Both the position numbers and the translations under genes were made by a program. A DNA stretch of 64,000 nt from Salegentibacter sediminis (GTDB taxonomy: Bacteria; Bacteroidota; Bacteroidia; Flavobacteriales; Flavobacteriaceae): NCBI RefSeq assembly GCF_002078605.1, contig NZ_MSJR01000002.1, forward strand, positions 248,001 to 312,000, written 5' to 3'. The notes beneath the pieces were generated by a model. It saw nothing but the letters and a program-made list of their open reading frames with translations. It was not told where the DNA came from and ran no database searches. Shown in pieces: positions 31,964 through 41,306 of this stretch (the stretch's first letter is position 1; each line of letters opens with the position of its first letter).

Positions 31964-32554
31964 TTAAGTTTTTAATTGGTTTATTTCCTTTTGAGTGAAA
32001 TCAACCAGGTCAGGGAAAAACTCCTCGAATTCATTTTCAAAATCCTGGTAATGCAACCTTAAATCTTTTACAGAATGATGTAGTTGGGAGGTAAAACTTG
32101 TCCGTCGGCTCATTTGCGCCAAAATTCTCTCTACACCCTCCAGGCTTCGGTATTGAAAAAACCAATCATCCTCCACCATAAAAGGGTAGAAATTCTGAAC
32201 CCTTGACGGAAGAAACGCCCAATTTTCTTTCAATAAATCATAAAATTTATAAGTATAGGAGCTTAGAGATTCTTCTGAAAACTTTTTCCAGTTTGCTGCC
32301 AGAAAATGATCATAAAATACATCTACAATAACTCCGCTATAATGACGAAATCGGGGAAAAAGCCTTTTTCGGCTTTTGGCAAAAACCGGATGCACATCGG
32401 TATAAGTATCTATAGCCCTGTGCAGAATAATTCCCTGTTGAATCCTACCGGGATATTTCAGAAAATCTTTCCCTTTCACAGAATCTGCGATAAAGTTTCC
32501 GATTTTCAATTCATTATCCTCTCCAGAGAGATATATATGGGCCAGGTAATTCAT
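31964..32554 (-). CDS. Acyl carrier protein phosphodiesterase-like protein
   Basis: MNYLAHIYLSGEDNELKIGNFIADSVKG and GIILHRAIDTYTDVHP. Confidence 0.85.
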   Translation of the reverse strand: MNYLAHIYLSGEDNELKIGNFIADSVKGKDFLKYPGRIQQGIILHRAIDTYTDVHPVFAKSRKRLFPRFRHYSGVIVDVFYDHFLAANWKKFSEESLSSYTYKFYDLLKENWAFLPSRVQNFYPFMVEDDWFFQYRSLEGVERILAQMSRRTSFTSQLHHSVKDLRLHYQDFENEFEEFFPDLVDFTQKEINQLKT

Positions 32555-32604
32555 TGAAGAAAGTTAGTGATTTCTGGGTTCTTCCTGTTTAATTTGTGTT
32601 AAGT

Positions 32605-32637
32605 TTTGTCTGATACTTCCCGTGACTTGTATATTTG
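32605..32637 (+). promoter_or_regulatory. Bacteroidota-type promoter candidate upstream of glmM
   Basis: TTTG (32605-32608), 21-nt spacer, TATATTTG (32630-32637) matching TAnnTTTG. Confidence 0.45.
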
Positions 32638-32671
32638 TTAAAATTTCATTTTACAAAATCAATATATATTT

Positions 32672-34057
32672 ATGAGTTTAATAAAATCTATTTCCGGAAT
32701 TCGGGGAACAATTGGTGGCAAAACCGGTGAAAACCTTACCCCATTGGATGCCGTGAAATTTGCTGCTGCTTATGGTTCCTGGCTGAAGAACTTTTCAGAT
32801 AAAGAAAAATTAAAGGTGGTAGTGGGAAGAGACGCCCGTATTTCAGGGAAAATGATCCAGGAGTTAACCATGAACACCCTTACCGGTCTCGGTATAGATG
32901 TGATTGACCTTGGCCTGTCTACGACCCCTACTGTAGAGATTGCAGTGCCACTGGAAAAAGCCGATGGTGGTATCATCCTAACCGCCAGCCATAATCCCAA
33001 ACAGTGGAATGCCCTTAAGTTGCTAAATTCCAAAGGAGAGTTTTTGGACGGAGAAGAAGGAGCAAAGATCCTTGGTATTGCGGAGTCTGAAGATTTTAAT
33101 TTTTCTGAGGTTGATGAGCTTGGTAAAATTACTCTCAAAGAGAACTATATGGATACTCATATAGAGGAGGTCCTTAAACTAACGCTCGTTGAAGTCGAGA
33201 AGATTAAAAAAGCTGGTTTTAAAGTCGTTGTAGACGGGGTAAATTCCACCGGGGGAATTGTCATCCCGGCATTACTAAAAAAACTCGGCGTGGAAGTGGT
33301 AGAGCTGTATTGTGAACCCAACGGTCACTTTCCGCATAATCCGGAACCTTTAAAAGAGCATCTCCAGGACATCTCTGATCTGGTGGTTAAGGAAAAGGCC
33401 GATATGGGAATCGTTGTAGACCCTGATGTTGACAGGTTGGCAATTATTGATGAAAATGGCCAAATGTTTGGCGAAGAATATACCCTGGTAGCCTGTGCAG
33501 ATTATGTACTCTCAAAAACTCCGGGTGACACCGTAAGCAACCTTTCGTCTTCCCGGGCCCTAAGTGACGTGACCAACAAATACAATGGGAATTACAAGGC
33601 CAGCGCAGTAGGAGAAGTGAATGTGGTGAAGTTGATGAAAGACAGCAATGCCGTTATTGGAGGTGAAGGTAATGGCGGAATCATCTATCCTGAATCCCAC
33701 TACGGGAGGGATAGTCTGGTTGGGGTGGCATTATTCCTAAGTCTTCTCGCTGAACGAAAGCAGAAGGTTTCAGAATTGAGAAAAGAATATCCCGCTTATT
33801 TTATGAGTAAAAATAAGATTCAATTAACCCCTGATCTTGATGTAGATGGAATCCTGAAGGCAGTTGAGCAAAGACATCGGGAAGAAAAAGTGTCTACCGT
33901 AGATGGAGTGAAAATAGATTTTCCTGAAAACTGGGTTCATCTTAGAAAATCTAATACCGAACCTATAATTCGAATTTATACCGAGGCAAAATCTCAAGAA
34001 GAAGCCGATGATCTTGCCCAAAAGATGATTGCAGAAATCAAATCTATTATAGCTTAG
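32672..34057 (+). CDS. glmM: Phosphoglucosamine mutase/phosphohexomutase
   Basis: ISGIRGTIGG, GGIILTASHNPKQWNALK, VDPDVDRLAII, RKSNTEPIIRIYTEA. Confidence 0.92.
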   Translation: MSLIKSISGIRGTIGGKTGENLTPLDAVKFAAAYGSWLKNFSDKEKLKVVVGRDARISGKMIQELTMNTLTGLGIDVIDLGLSTTPTVEIAVPLEKADGGIILTASHNPKQWNALKLLNSKGEFLDGEEGAKILGIAESEDFNFSEVDELGKITLKENYMDTHIEEVLKLTLVEVEKIKKAGFKVVVDGVNSTGGIVIPALLKKLGVEVVELYCEPNGHFPHNPEPLKEHLQDISDLVVKEKADMGIVVDPDVDRLAIIDENGQMFGEEYTLVACADYVLSKTPGDTVSNLSSSRALSDVTNKYNGNYKASAVGEVNVVKLMKDSNAVIGGEGNGGIIYPESHYGRDSLVGVALFLSLLAERKQKVSELRKEYPAYFMSKNKIQLTPDLDVDGILKAVEQRHREEKVSTVDGVKIDFPENWVHLRKSNTEPIIRIYTEAKSQEEADDLAQKMIAEIKSIIA

Positions 34058-34959
34058 TCTATAACAATAGAGTCATTAGTTATGGGCCTGTGACGGTGCT
34101 TCCACCGTTTATGGGTCCATAAATAATACTGAGGGTCATTGTTAATCTGGCGTTCCAGTAATTTGATATATTCTTTAGTAATAGCAAATTCTGGTTCCTG
34201 CTTGGGATTATCAGAAATATTGATTAAAGTGGCAGCATAATGACCCCGTTTCACTTTTTCAACATTTAAATAAACTACAGCCATATCCAGTTTTCGGGCC
34301 AGAACCTCAGAGCCTATGAACACGGGCACCTTAATACCCATAAAATCTATCCAATGGGTTTTTTTAAAGCGTTTGGGAGATTGATCGGCAATCATGGCAT
34401 AGATACCACGTTGGCCGGCTTTTTCCAAGGCGGTAATTTGTGCAGTTGCCTCAATTGTGGGAATTAATACTCCGTCAAATTTCCCACGAATATCTCTGGC
34501 CAATTTATCAAAATAAGGGTTTTTTACTTTCTTATATATTCCGAAAGCCTTATAGTCTATGCCGTGGAGTTGTAGGGCGATTAACCATTCATAACTCGCA
34601 TAATGCCCGCACATCGCGACAATACTTTTATCAAGTTGCTTCAACCTTTCAAATTCCTCAGGATTGGTAAAAACAAATCGTTTTTTTAATTCTTCATTAG
34701 TAATGGAAATACTTTTTATCATCTCCAAAAAAATATCACACATATGGCGATAGAATTTCTTCTGAAAAGACTTCTTTTCTTCGGTAGATTTATCAGGAAA
34801 TACCAGGTCGAGATTTTCTTTTACGGTTTTTCTTCGGTATCCAATAAGGTGATATACCAATACAAAAACCATATCAGAAACCAGGTAAAATAACCGGAAA
34901 GGTAGTATAGAAATAAACCAGAGCAGGGGGTAGGTCAACCAGAAAACCAGGCGATGCAT
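34054..34959 (-). CDS. LpxL/HtrB-family lysophospholipid acyltransferase
   Basis: GHYASYEW, ADQSPKRFKKTHWIDFMG, QYYLWTHKRWKHR. Confidence 0.88.
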   Translation of the reverse strand: MHRLVFWLTYPLLWFISILPFRLFYLVSDMVFVLVYHLIGYRRKTVKENLDLVFPDKSTEEKKSFQKKFYRHMCDIFLEMIKSISITNEELKKRFVFTNPEEFERLKQLDKSIVAMCGHYASYEWLIALQLHGIDYKAFGIYKKVKNPYFDKLARDIRGKFDGVLIPTIEATAQITALEKAGQRGIYAMIADQSPKRFKKTHWIDFMGIKVPVFIGSEVLARKLDMAVVYLNVEKVKRGHYAATLINISDNPKQEPEFAITKEYIKLLERQINNDPQYYLWTHKRWKHRHRPITNDSIVID

Positions 34960-35012
34960 AAGACAAGTTTCAGCAAATATATGGTATATTTGACATTAAA
35001 TTAAATCCAATT

Positions 35013-35660
35013 ATGGGGGAATTAAACCTTGTTACCATTATCATTATTGCCGCGAATGTTCTTATCTCTTTTAAGGGTTTTAATGATGATTCATTCTTTC
35101 AAAAATTTAAATTCAATATAGCTGATCTAAAAAGGGGCGCGAAATATCAGGTCTTCACCTCTGGTTTTTTGCATGTGGATACAACACATTTGTTTGTAAA
35201 TATGCTTACACTCTATTTTTTTGCCAATGTGGTGATTTATGGAATCGGTTCCGTTGGGTTTTTAATTGTTTACCTGGTGAGCTTAATATTAGGGAATTTA
35301 CTTTCCTATTTCTTTCATAAAGACGAGCCGCATTACACAGCCGTAGGTGCCAGTGGTGCTGTTATGGGAGTGCTCTATTCGGCGATACTCCTGCAACCCG
35401 ATATGATGCTTGGTTTGTTTTTTATTATTCCTGTGCCGGCCTATATCTTCGGAATAGGTTATCTTTTATATACTATTTACGGAATGAAAAAAAGATTGGG
35501 CAATATTGGCCACGATGCACATTTTGGCGGAGCTGTAGGAGGATATGTGTTAACCCTTATCCTTGCTCCCTGGGTTATGGAGAACCACCTGCTCATGGTT
35601 ATCCTGTTAGCAATTCCTATTGTAGTCTTATTTGTGCTGCAGAAAATGGGAAAACTGTAA
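35013..35660 (+). CDS. Rhomboid-family intramembrane serine protease
   Basis: HLFVNMLTLYFF, GASGAVMGVLYSAIL (GxSG), GHDAHFGGAVGGY. Confidence 0.92.
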   Translation: MGELNLVTIIIIAANVLISFKGFNDDSFFQKFKFNIADLKRGAKYQVFTSGFLHVDTTHLFVNMLTLYFFANVVIYGIGSVGFLIVYLVSLILGNLLSYFFHKDEPHYTAVGASGAVMGVLYSAILLQPDMMLGLFFIIPVPAYIFGIGYLLYTIYGMKKRLGNIGHDAHFGGAVGGYVLTLILAPWVMENHLLMVILLAIPIVVLFVLQKMGKL

Positions 35661-35709
35661 TTTGGTACTTTTCTTGTTCCTAAAGGTGTAAATCTAATCT
35701 TATATAATT

Positions 35710-36393
35710 ATGAAAAAACTACTTCTGCTTAGTGCAATTTTGTTAAGTATGGGCATCTTGGCCCAAGAAAACAATATGAAACAGGGAATTTTTGTTTCAG
35801 GAGAAGGGATCGTTAAAGTGGTTCCTGACGAGGTTATAATAAAATCCCAAATAGAACATGAGGGGGTGAATGCAAGTACGGTAAAAAAAGAAAATGACCA
35901 AACAGCAGATGCTATTCTGAAGTATTTAAAAGCCCAGGATATTCCTGAAAGCAATATCCAAACCGATTATGTTAACCTGAATAAAAGGTATAATTATAAC
36001 GATAAATCCTATACGTATGTAGCAAGACAGGCTATTAGCATTACTTTAAAAGACCTTGATAAATATGAGGAAATAATAAGCGGATTGCTGGAAAATGGGT
36101 TGAATGGAATTAACGGCATTCAGTTTAAATCTTCAGAAGTAGAAAAGTATAAAACCGAAGCTCGAAAAAGAGCGGTTCTCGCTGCTAAAAGAAAAGCCGA
36201 GGAATTCGCCGGGCCCCTGAATCAGCAGGTAGGAAAGGCGATTACCATCAGTGAGTCATCGGGGAATAATTTTCAGCCGGTATATCGCATGGCCGATATG
36301 AAAATGAGTGAAGAATCGGGCTCACAGCAAACTCTTTCTCCCGGGGAGATGGAAATAAGTGTAACCGTGAATGTAGGCTTTCAATTACATTAA
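35710..36393 (+). CDS. SIMPL (DUF541) domain periplasmic protein
   Basis: Signal peptide; GEGIVKVVPDEVIIKSQIEHEG and EARKRAVLAAKRKAEEFAGPL. Confidence 0.82.
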   Translation: MKKLLLLSAILLSMGILAQENNMKQGIFVSGEGIVKVVPDEVIIKSQIEHEGVNASTVKKENDQTADAILKYLKAQDIPESNIQTDYVNLNKRYNYNDKSYTYVARQAISITLKDLDKYEEIISGLLENGLNGINGIQFKSSEVEKYKTEARKRAVLAAKRKAEEFAGPLNQQVGKAITISESSGNNFQPVYRMADMKMSEESGSQQTLSPGEMEISVTVNVGFQLH

Positions 36394-36407
36394 TATAAAT
36401 ATGACAT

Positions 36408-36438
36408 AAAAAAAAGCGCCGTACGGCGCTTTTTTTTA
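36408..36438. terminator. Bidirectional terminator-like palindrome
   Basis: AAAAAAAAGCGCCGTACGGCGCTTTTTTTT between convergent genes. Confidence 0.88.
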
Positions 36439-36451
36439 TGTCCAGTAATTT

Positions 36452-37573
36452 TTATTCTTCCCCTAAAAGTTCGGCGATCTTGTTTTCAAGATTCTGTCCC
36501 CTCAGGTCTCGGGCCACTATTACGCCATCCTTATCCAGGATAAATGTGGCTGGAATAGCACGAATTCCATACTGCTTTGCCACCGGTTCATTCCAGAATT
36601 CCAGATGAGATACCTGGTGCCAGGGTAGCTTGTCTTCTTCAATTGCCTTAAGCCACTTATCTCTCTGGTTTGGACGATCCAGGGAAACTCCTATAATTTC
36701 AAGGCCTTTATCGTGGTATTTTTCATATATTTTTACTACGTTGGGATTTTCTATCCGACATGGTTTGCACCAGGCAGCCCAAAAATCTATAACGGTAACT
36801 TTTCCGCGGATCTCTTCCAGAGAAAGATCTTCTCCTTCGGGAGTTGGAGCGGTAAAATTAGGAGCTTTGCTCCCTATTGCCACAGCGCTTTCGCTTTCCA
36901 GTTTTTGTTCCAAAGACCTTGCGATGGAACTTTGTTTTACTTCATCATCCAGGCCTTCATATAATTCTTTGATCTCATTAACCGGAAAAGATTTCATATT
37001 CATCATATCCAAAAGGATCATTACCGATACAAAAGAATCGGGGTTTTCTTTCACCATTTTCTTTTTGAAGACCTTATCATTATCCATCAATTCGGCTTCG
37101 GTTTCCTGGAGCACTCTTAGTTGAGTAGAATCCCTTTGCTGAAAAGCCTGTTGCATTTGCTGGCGCCCTTCACCAACTTTTTTATTAGTTTCTTTAAGGT
37201 GGTCGAGATAAGTTGTTAGGGTCTGGTTTTCTTTTCCACCTTTTATCTCGGAAGTTCTTAAGCTATCCTTATAAATTTCGAAACTTATAGGTTGATTTTC
37301 AGAAATAAAAATCACATTTCCATCTATACCTTCGATTTCTAAGAAGCTTAAATTAGAGCTTTCCACCTCAGTAAGGTCGAGCTCAAATTTTTCATCATTA
37401 ATCGCGGTAGAATCAATTCTTTGGGGACGGGAATTTGGATTCTGGATCTCAGAAATGTAGAGCATTTTACCGTCTTCAATACCTTCAGCAGTACCTTTTA
37501 TAGAATAACCTTTATCATCCTGGCAGGATATTGTTAATAAGGCCAGGCCGGCTATTGCTAATAGTTTTCTCAT
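36452..37573 (-). CDS. TlpA/AhpC-TSA family thiol-disulfide oxidoreductase, lipoprotein
   Basis: WAAWCKPCRIENP thioredoxin-like CxxC; LLTISCQ lipobox; start at 37573 fits the signal peptide better than 37606. Confidence 0.88.
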   Translation of the reverse strand: MRKLLAIAGLALLTISCQDDKGYSIKGTAEGIEDGKMLYISEIQNPNSRPQRIDSTAINDEKFELDLTEVESSNLSFLEIEGIDGNVIFISENQPISFEIYKDSLRTSEIKGGKENQTLTTYLDHLKETNKKVGEGRQQMQQAFQQRDSTQLRVLQETEAELMDNDKVFKKKMVKENPDSFVSVMILLDMMNMKSFPVNEIKELYEGLDDEVKQSSIARSLEQKLESESAVAIGSKAPNFTAPTPEGEDLSLEEIRGKVTVIDFWAAWCKPCRIENPNVVKIYEKYHDKGLEIIGVSLDRPNQRDKWLKAIEEDKLPWHQVSHLEFWNEPVAKQYGIRAIPATFILDKDGVIVARDLRGQNLENKIAELLGEE

Positions 37574-37710
37574 AATATCAAATTTAATTTCAGCAAAAAT
37601 AAACAACTGCTAACAGAAGAGTCTTTCATTTTTATAAAATATTGTTAATTTGGAGCTTCATCAAAGTTCGGGCTTACAGAAAATGTAATTTTACCCAATA
37701 TTATCAGGTA

Positions 37711-40080
37711 ATGAAAGAACAAATTGAAGATTTTCCATTTAAGATTAAGATCAGTTTCCACAAGGTGATTGATGTTTATAAAGCACAACTTGCAAATGGA
37801 ATAGATGGGATTTCCCGGGAATATGTTGAGAAAATCCTGGATTATGTAGATTCTTTTCCCCAATTGACAGAAGGTATTGTAGATCGCGAAGAACTTGTAG
37901 AACTTAAAGAACCTATAAAAATCCTGCTGGATGATATCTTCCCCAGTATTTTAAGCGATAACGAGATTAAAACAGCTTCGGCCCCTCATCACAATATATT
38001 CTTTAACCGTTCCAAAAGATTAAAACGGATAATGAATAATACGGGAAAAGATTTTAATCTTCAAATGCGTAATATGGATGCAGATATGCATTACATCCAC
38101 GCGTGTATCAATATCCTGAACGCTTACTATGGATACGATATAGATTTTTCCAGGCCCATGTATTATGATATTCCTGATGAAAATGGAATTATGCGTCACT
38201 ATCGTGTAGCCATAAACGGGGATTTTGTGGATTTGGAACCTACCGAGAAAGCAAAGAAAATAAGCCAGGAGGATGTAGATAAACTCATTCAAAATTTTGA
38301 AGATATTTCTGTCTGGAAGGAAATGTTCCCACCTCAAAGCTGGCTGTTCAAAGGTTTTATTATCCTGAACCTTACCGATGTAACTATAGATGAAGCTATT
38401 TCAGAATTAAAAACCACCCTGTTATTTGAACAGGCTTCTCAAAAGGACGAATTGCTGAAACTGCAGGAAATCTTTCGATCTATTTATAAGATCCCCGATT
38501 TAAAAGTTGGTTACACGGTGTATAACTCCCAGGATAACCTTTTTGAACGAATGGAAAGCAAGGATGCCCGGAGTTTTATTTTAAACAACAAGCAGGAGAG
38601 CGATTGTAAGACTGGTTTATGCGAGAAAGGTTTTAGAAAATTATTTGAAGAACGCAGTTTCTTCAGTATTCCGAATGTGAAGGCTTATGCCAGAAAAACC
38701 AATAATAATTTCCTGTCTCAACAATTGCTGTCTAATGATATAAAGAGTTGTATCCTGGCACCAGTGGTCAAAAACAACAGGCTTTTGGGAATTCTGGAGT
38801 TGGTGTCTACCCGAAAAAATGAACTTAATAGTATTAATACCATTAAGCTTGACGAGATCCTTCCTTATATCGCGACAGCGGTAGATCGAAACCGTACCGA
38901 TTTTGAAAACAGGATTAAAGCGGTGATACAAAGTGAATGCACTTCCATTCATCCAAGTGTGCTTTGGGTCTTTGAAAGGGAAGCCAAGAAATTCATTAAA
39001 GATTTTGACGAGGACGGCCTGGCTTCTTTTAAGGATATTGTTTTCAGGGATATATATCCTCTATATGGGCAAATAGATGTAGTGGCTTCCTCTGAGGCCA
39101 GAAATGAAGCTATTCAGAAGGATTTACTACATCAGTTAAAAATCATTGTGAAGATTATAGACAAGGCCTACGAAAAAGAGAATCTTCCTATCTATGAACA
39201 GGTGAAATTCAGAATTGCCGATTTTAGAAAGGAACTAAAGGAAAGCCTGAATGCCTCCAGTGAACAGAAGGTATTTAATTTATTGCAAAAAGAGGTAAAT
39301 CCTATTGTTTCACATCTCAAAAAGCAATCTCCTGAACTGAAGAAGATGGTAGATGACTATCAAAAGGAACTTAATCCCGAAACAGGGATTGTATATAACC
39401 ATCGCAAGAATTACGATGAAACCGTACAACAAATAAACCGGACGATGTCTCGCTATATAGATAGGAAACAGGTAAAGGCACAGGAGATCTATCCGCATTA
39501 TTTTGAGCGTTATAAGACCGATGGTGTAGATCACAATATTTACATAGGAGCTTCGATGGCGCGAAATAAAGCCTTTAATAAAGTCTATTTGTATAATATG
39601 AGATTGTGGCAGTTGAGTACGATGTGTGAAATGGAAAATCGTTTCTACCAATTGCAGGAAAATACGCCTATAAAGTTGGATGCTGCTTCTTTAATTCTTG
39701 TCTATAATTCCACCTTGTCGATAAGATATCGCATGGATGAGAAGAAGTTTGATGTAGATGGCACCTATAATGCCCGCTATGAGATCATTAAAAAACGTAT
39801 CGATAAAGCTTTCATTAAAAATACTGAAGAGCGAATCACCCAAAAAGGAAAGATCGCAATAATCTATTCTCAACGCAGCGATGAGCGCGAATACCTTCGC
39901 TATATCAAATACCTTCAGGCCAAGAAATACTTGGGCGAGGAGGTGGAAATCCTTGAGTTGGAAGATGTCCAGGGAGTTGTTGGGTTAAAGGCCATAAGGG
40001 TGAATATCCTTTATACCCCAGATGAAGCAGACCCCGAAAAAACCATTACTTATGAAGACCTTATGCAGGAATTAAACTAA
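37711..40080 (+). CDS. GAF-domain-like large cytosolic protein (ORF extends to 37642)
   Basis: 789 aa from ATG 37711; GAF-like SCILAPVVKNNRLLGILELVSTRKNELNSINTIKLDEILPYIATAV; no recognised output domain. Confidence 0.6.
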   Translation: MKEQIEDFPFKIKISFHKVIDVYKAQLANGIDGISREYVEKILDYVDSFPQLTEGIVDREELVELKEPIKILLDDIFPSILSDNEIKTASAPHHNIFFNRSKRLKRIMNNTGKDFNLQMRNMDADMHYIHACINILNAYYGYDIDFSRPMYYDIPDENGIMRHYRVAINGDFVDLEPTEKAKKISQEDVDKLIQNFEDISVWKEMFPPQSWLFKGFIILNLTDVTIDEAISELKTTLLFEQASQKDELLKLQEIFRSIYKIPDLKVGYTVYNSQDNLFERMESKDARSFILNNKQESDCKTGLCEKGFRKLFEERSFFSIPNVKAYARKTNNNFLSQQLLSNDIKSCILAPVVKNNRLLGILELVSTRKNELNSINTIKLDEILPYIATAVDRNRTDFENRIKAVIQSECTSIHPSVLWVFEREAKKFIKDFDEDGLASFKDIVFRDIYPLYGQIDVVASSEARNEAIQKDLLHQLKIIVKIIDKAYEKENLPIYEQVKFRIADFRKELKESLNASSEQKVFNLLQKEVNPIVSHLKKQSPELKKMVDDYQKELNPETGIVYNHRKNYDETVQQINRTMSRYIDRKQVKAQEIYPHYFERYKTDGVDHNIYIGASMARNKAFNKVYLYNMRLWQLSTMCEMENRFYQLQENTPIKLDAASLILVYNSTLSIRYRMDEKKFDVDGTYNARYEIIKKRIDKAFIKNTEERITQKGKIAIIYSQRSDEREYLRYIKYLQAKKYLGEEVEILELEDVQGVVGLKAIRVNILYTPDEADPEKTITYEDLMQELN

Positions 40081-41256
40081 ATAAAAAGCGATTACAAAGC
40101 TTATTACCGAAAGAATAATTCCTGCCATAAAGACTAAATAGGTTAACCTTAACAGCATATATTTTCGGTGTAGAACCTTTCCCAGCAAATGTAAATCCAA
40201 CATCAGGGATTCATAAACATAATCTTTATCTTTTATGATTTCCTTCATTCCCCAACGAAACTGCTCGAAAGGCATCTTATGGAAATTTCCGAAAAAGAGT
40301 AAATTTACTTCTCTGTTCTTCACCTGATCCTTGGTGAATTCGCCGCTGGTTACGTTCGGCCTGGTAGACATAATGGAAAGAATAATAGAGGCCACACTAA
40401 ACAGCATTAATACAAGGCTGGGAATAAGAAGGTGTTTATGGGTTTCGGCGTCCAGTTTGGGCAACAAATTAGCAAATGCCAGGGAAATAATGATAGCATT
40501 TACTGAAAGAAGGATGTTTGCTTTGGTATCGGCAATATCGCTTAATTTTATATGGTTCCGCAAAGTGACCCTGAAAAGCGTTTGAATACTGCGTTCAGGA
40601 TTATCATTCTTAAACTTCGCCTTCATGCGAGCCTTAGCCTCTTCTTTTTTAAGCTTTTTCTCCTGCTTTTTTTGTGATTCAATGAGGTCGAGCAGGTTTT
40701 TTTCTTTGCCTTGCTGCCAGGTGGTAAGCGCATAAGTGGTGTAAAATTGATGCTTTTCGGTAAGCATTTCAATATTTTCCTGCACCCATTCTGGAGCGGT
40801 ATAATTATTTATATTTTGTAATTCCAGTTCCTGCCTAAGCAATTCACTGGTTTCCTCGAAATAATCTTTGGCAAAGTGCGAGGAGTCTGCATCCCTTATT
40901 ATCTTTTCGGGAAGAGTTTCCGGTTCAGTATCAAAGCAGGTTGCTTTTATATATTGCTGAACTTTTTCAATGAGTTCAGGGGTGGCATTATTTTCTTTTA
41001 AAAAGGAAGTTGCAATGTTCACGCTCTCTTTTTCGTGCCCCTTAAAAGTACGTGTGTATCCTGTGTCATGGAGCCATGCCGCCAGTAATAGCGCCTCTTT
41101 CTCTTTAACATTAATTTCAGAATTATCAATTAATTCTTTAGTACTTTTAACCACTCGCTGCGTATGCTTGTAGTTATGATAAATAAAGGTATTGGGTAAT
41201 TTTTCCTTAAAAAGATTCAGCACAAATTTATCGGCTTTCTCTATTAGTTGGTTCAT
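40072..41256 (-). CDS. HD-domain phosphohydrolase fused to Pycsar-effector-like (DUF5706) transmembrane domain
   Basis: HD motif YHNYKHTQRVV...AAWLHDTGYTRTFKGHEKES; C-terminal LRNHIKLSDIADTKANILLSVNAIIISLAFANLL plus further TM segments. Confidence 0.75.
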   Translation of the reverse strand: MNQLIEKADKFVLNLFKEKLPNTFIYHNYKHTQRVVKSTKELIDNSEINVKEKEALLLAAWLHDTGYTRTFKGHEKESVNIATSFLKENNATPELIEKVQQYIKATCFDTEPETLPEKIIRDADSSHFAKDYFEETSELLRQELELQNINNYTAPEWVQENIEMLTEKHQFYTTYALTTWQQGKEKNLLDLIESQKKQEKKLKKEEAKARMKAKFKNDNPERSIQTLFRVTLRNHIKLSDIADTKANILLSVNAIIISLAFANLLPKLDAETHKHLLIPSLVLMLFSVASIILSIMSTRPNVTSGEFTKDQVKNREVNLLFFGNFHKMPFEQFRWGMKEIIKDKDYVYESLMLDLHLLGKVLHRKYMLLRLTYLVFMAGIILSVISFVIAFYLV

Positions 41257-41306
41257 GTGCACTTTTTTTTGTCCAAGCCAAATTACAAAAAAGATCAAAC
41301 TCATAT

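Noticed and set aside
37642-37710. N-terminal extension of the GAF-like ORF
   Set aside because: ATG at 37711 (MKEQIEDFPFKIKI) gives a more typical cytosolic start; the extension looks like 5'UTR.
40072-41256. Complete Pycsar anti-phage operon
   Set aside because: Only an effector-like domain is seen; no PycC-type cyclase is in the window and the neighbours are housekeeping-like, so a defence system is not claimed.
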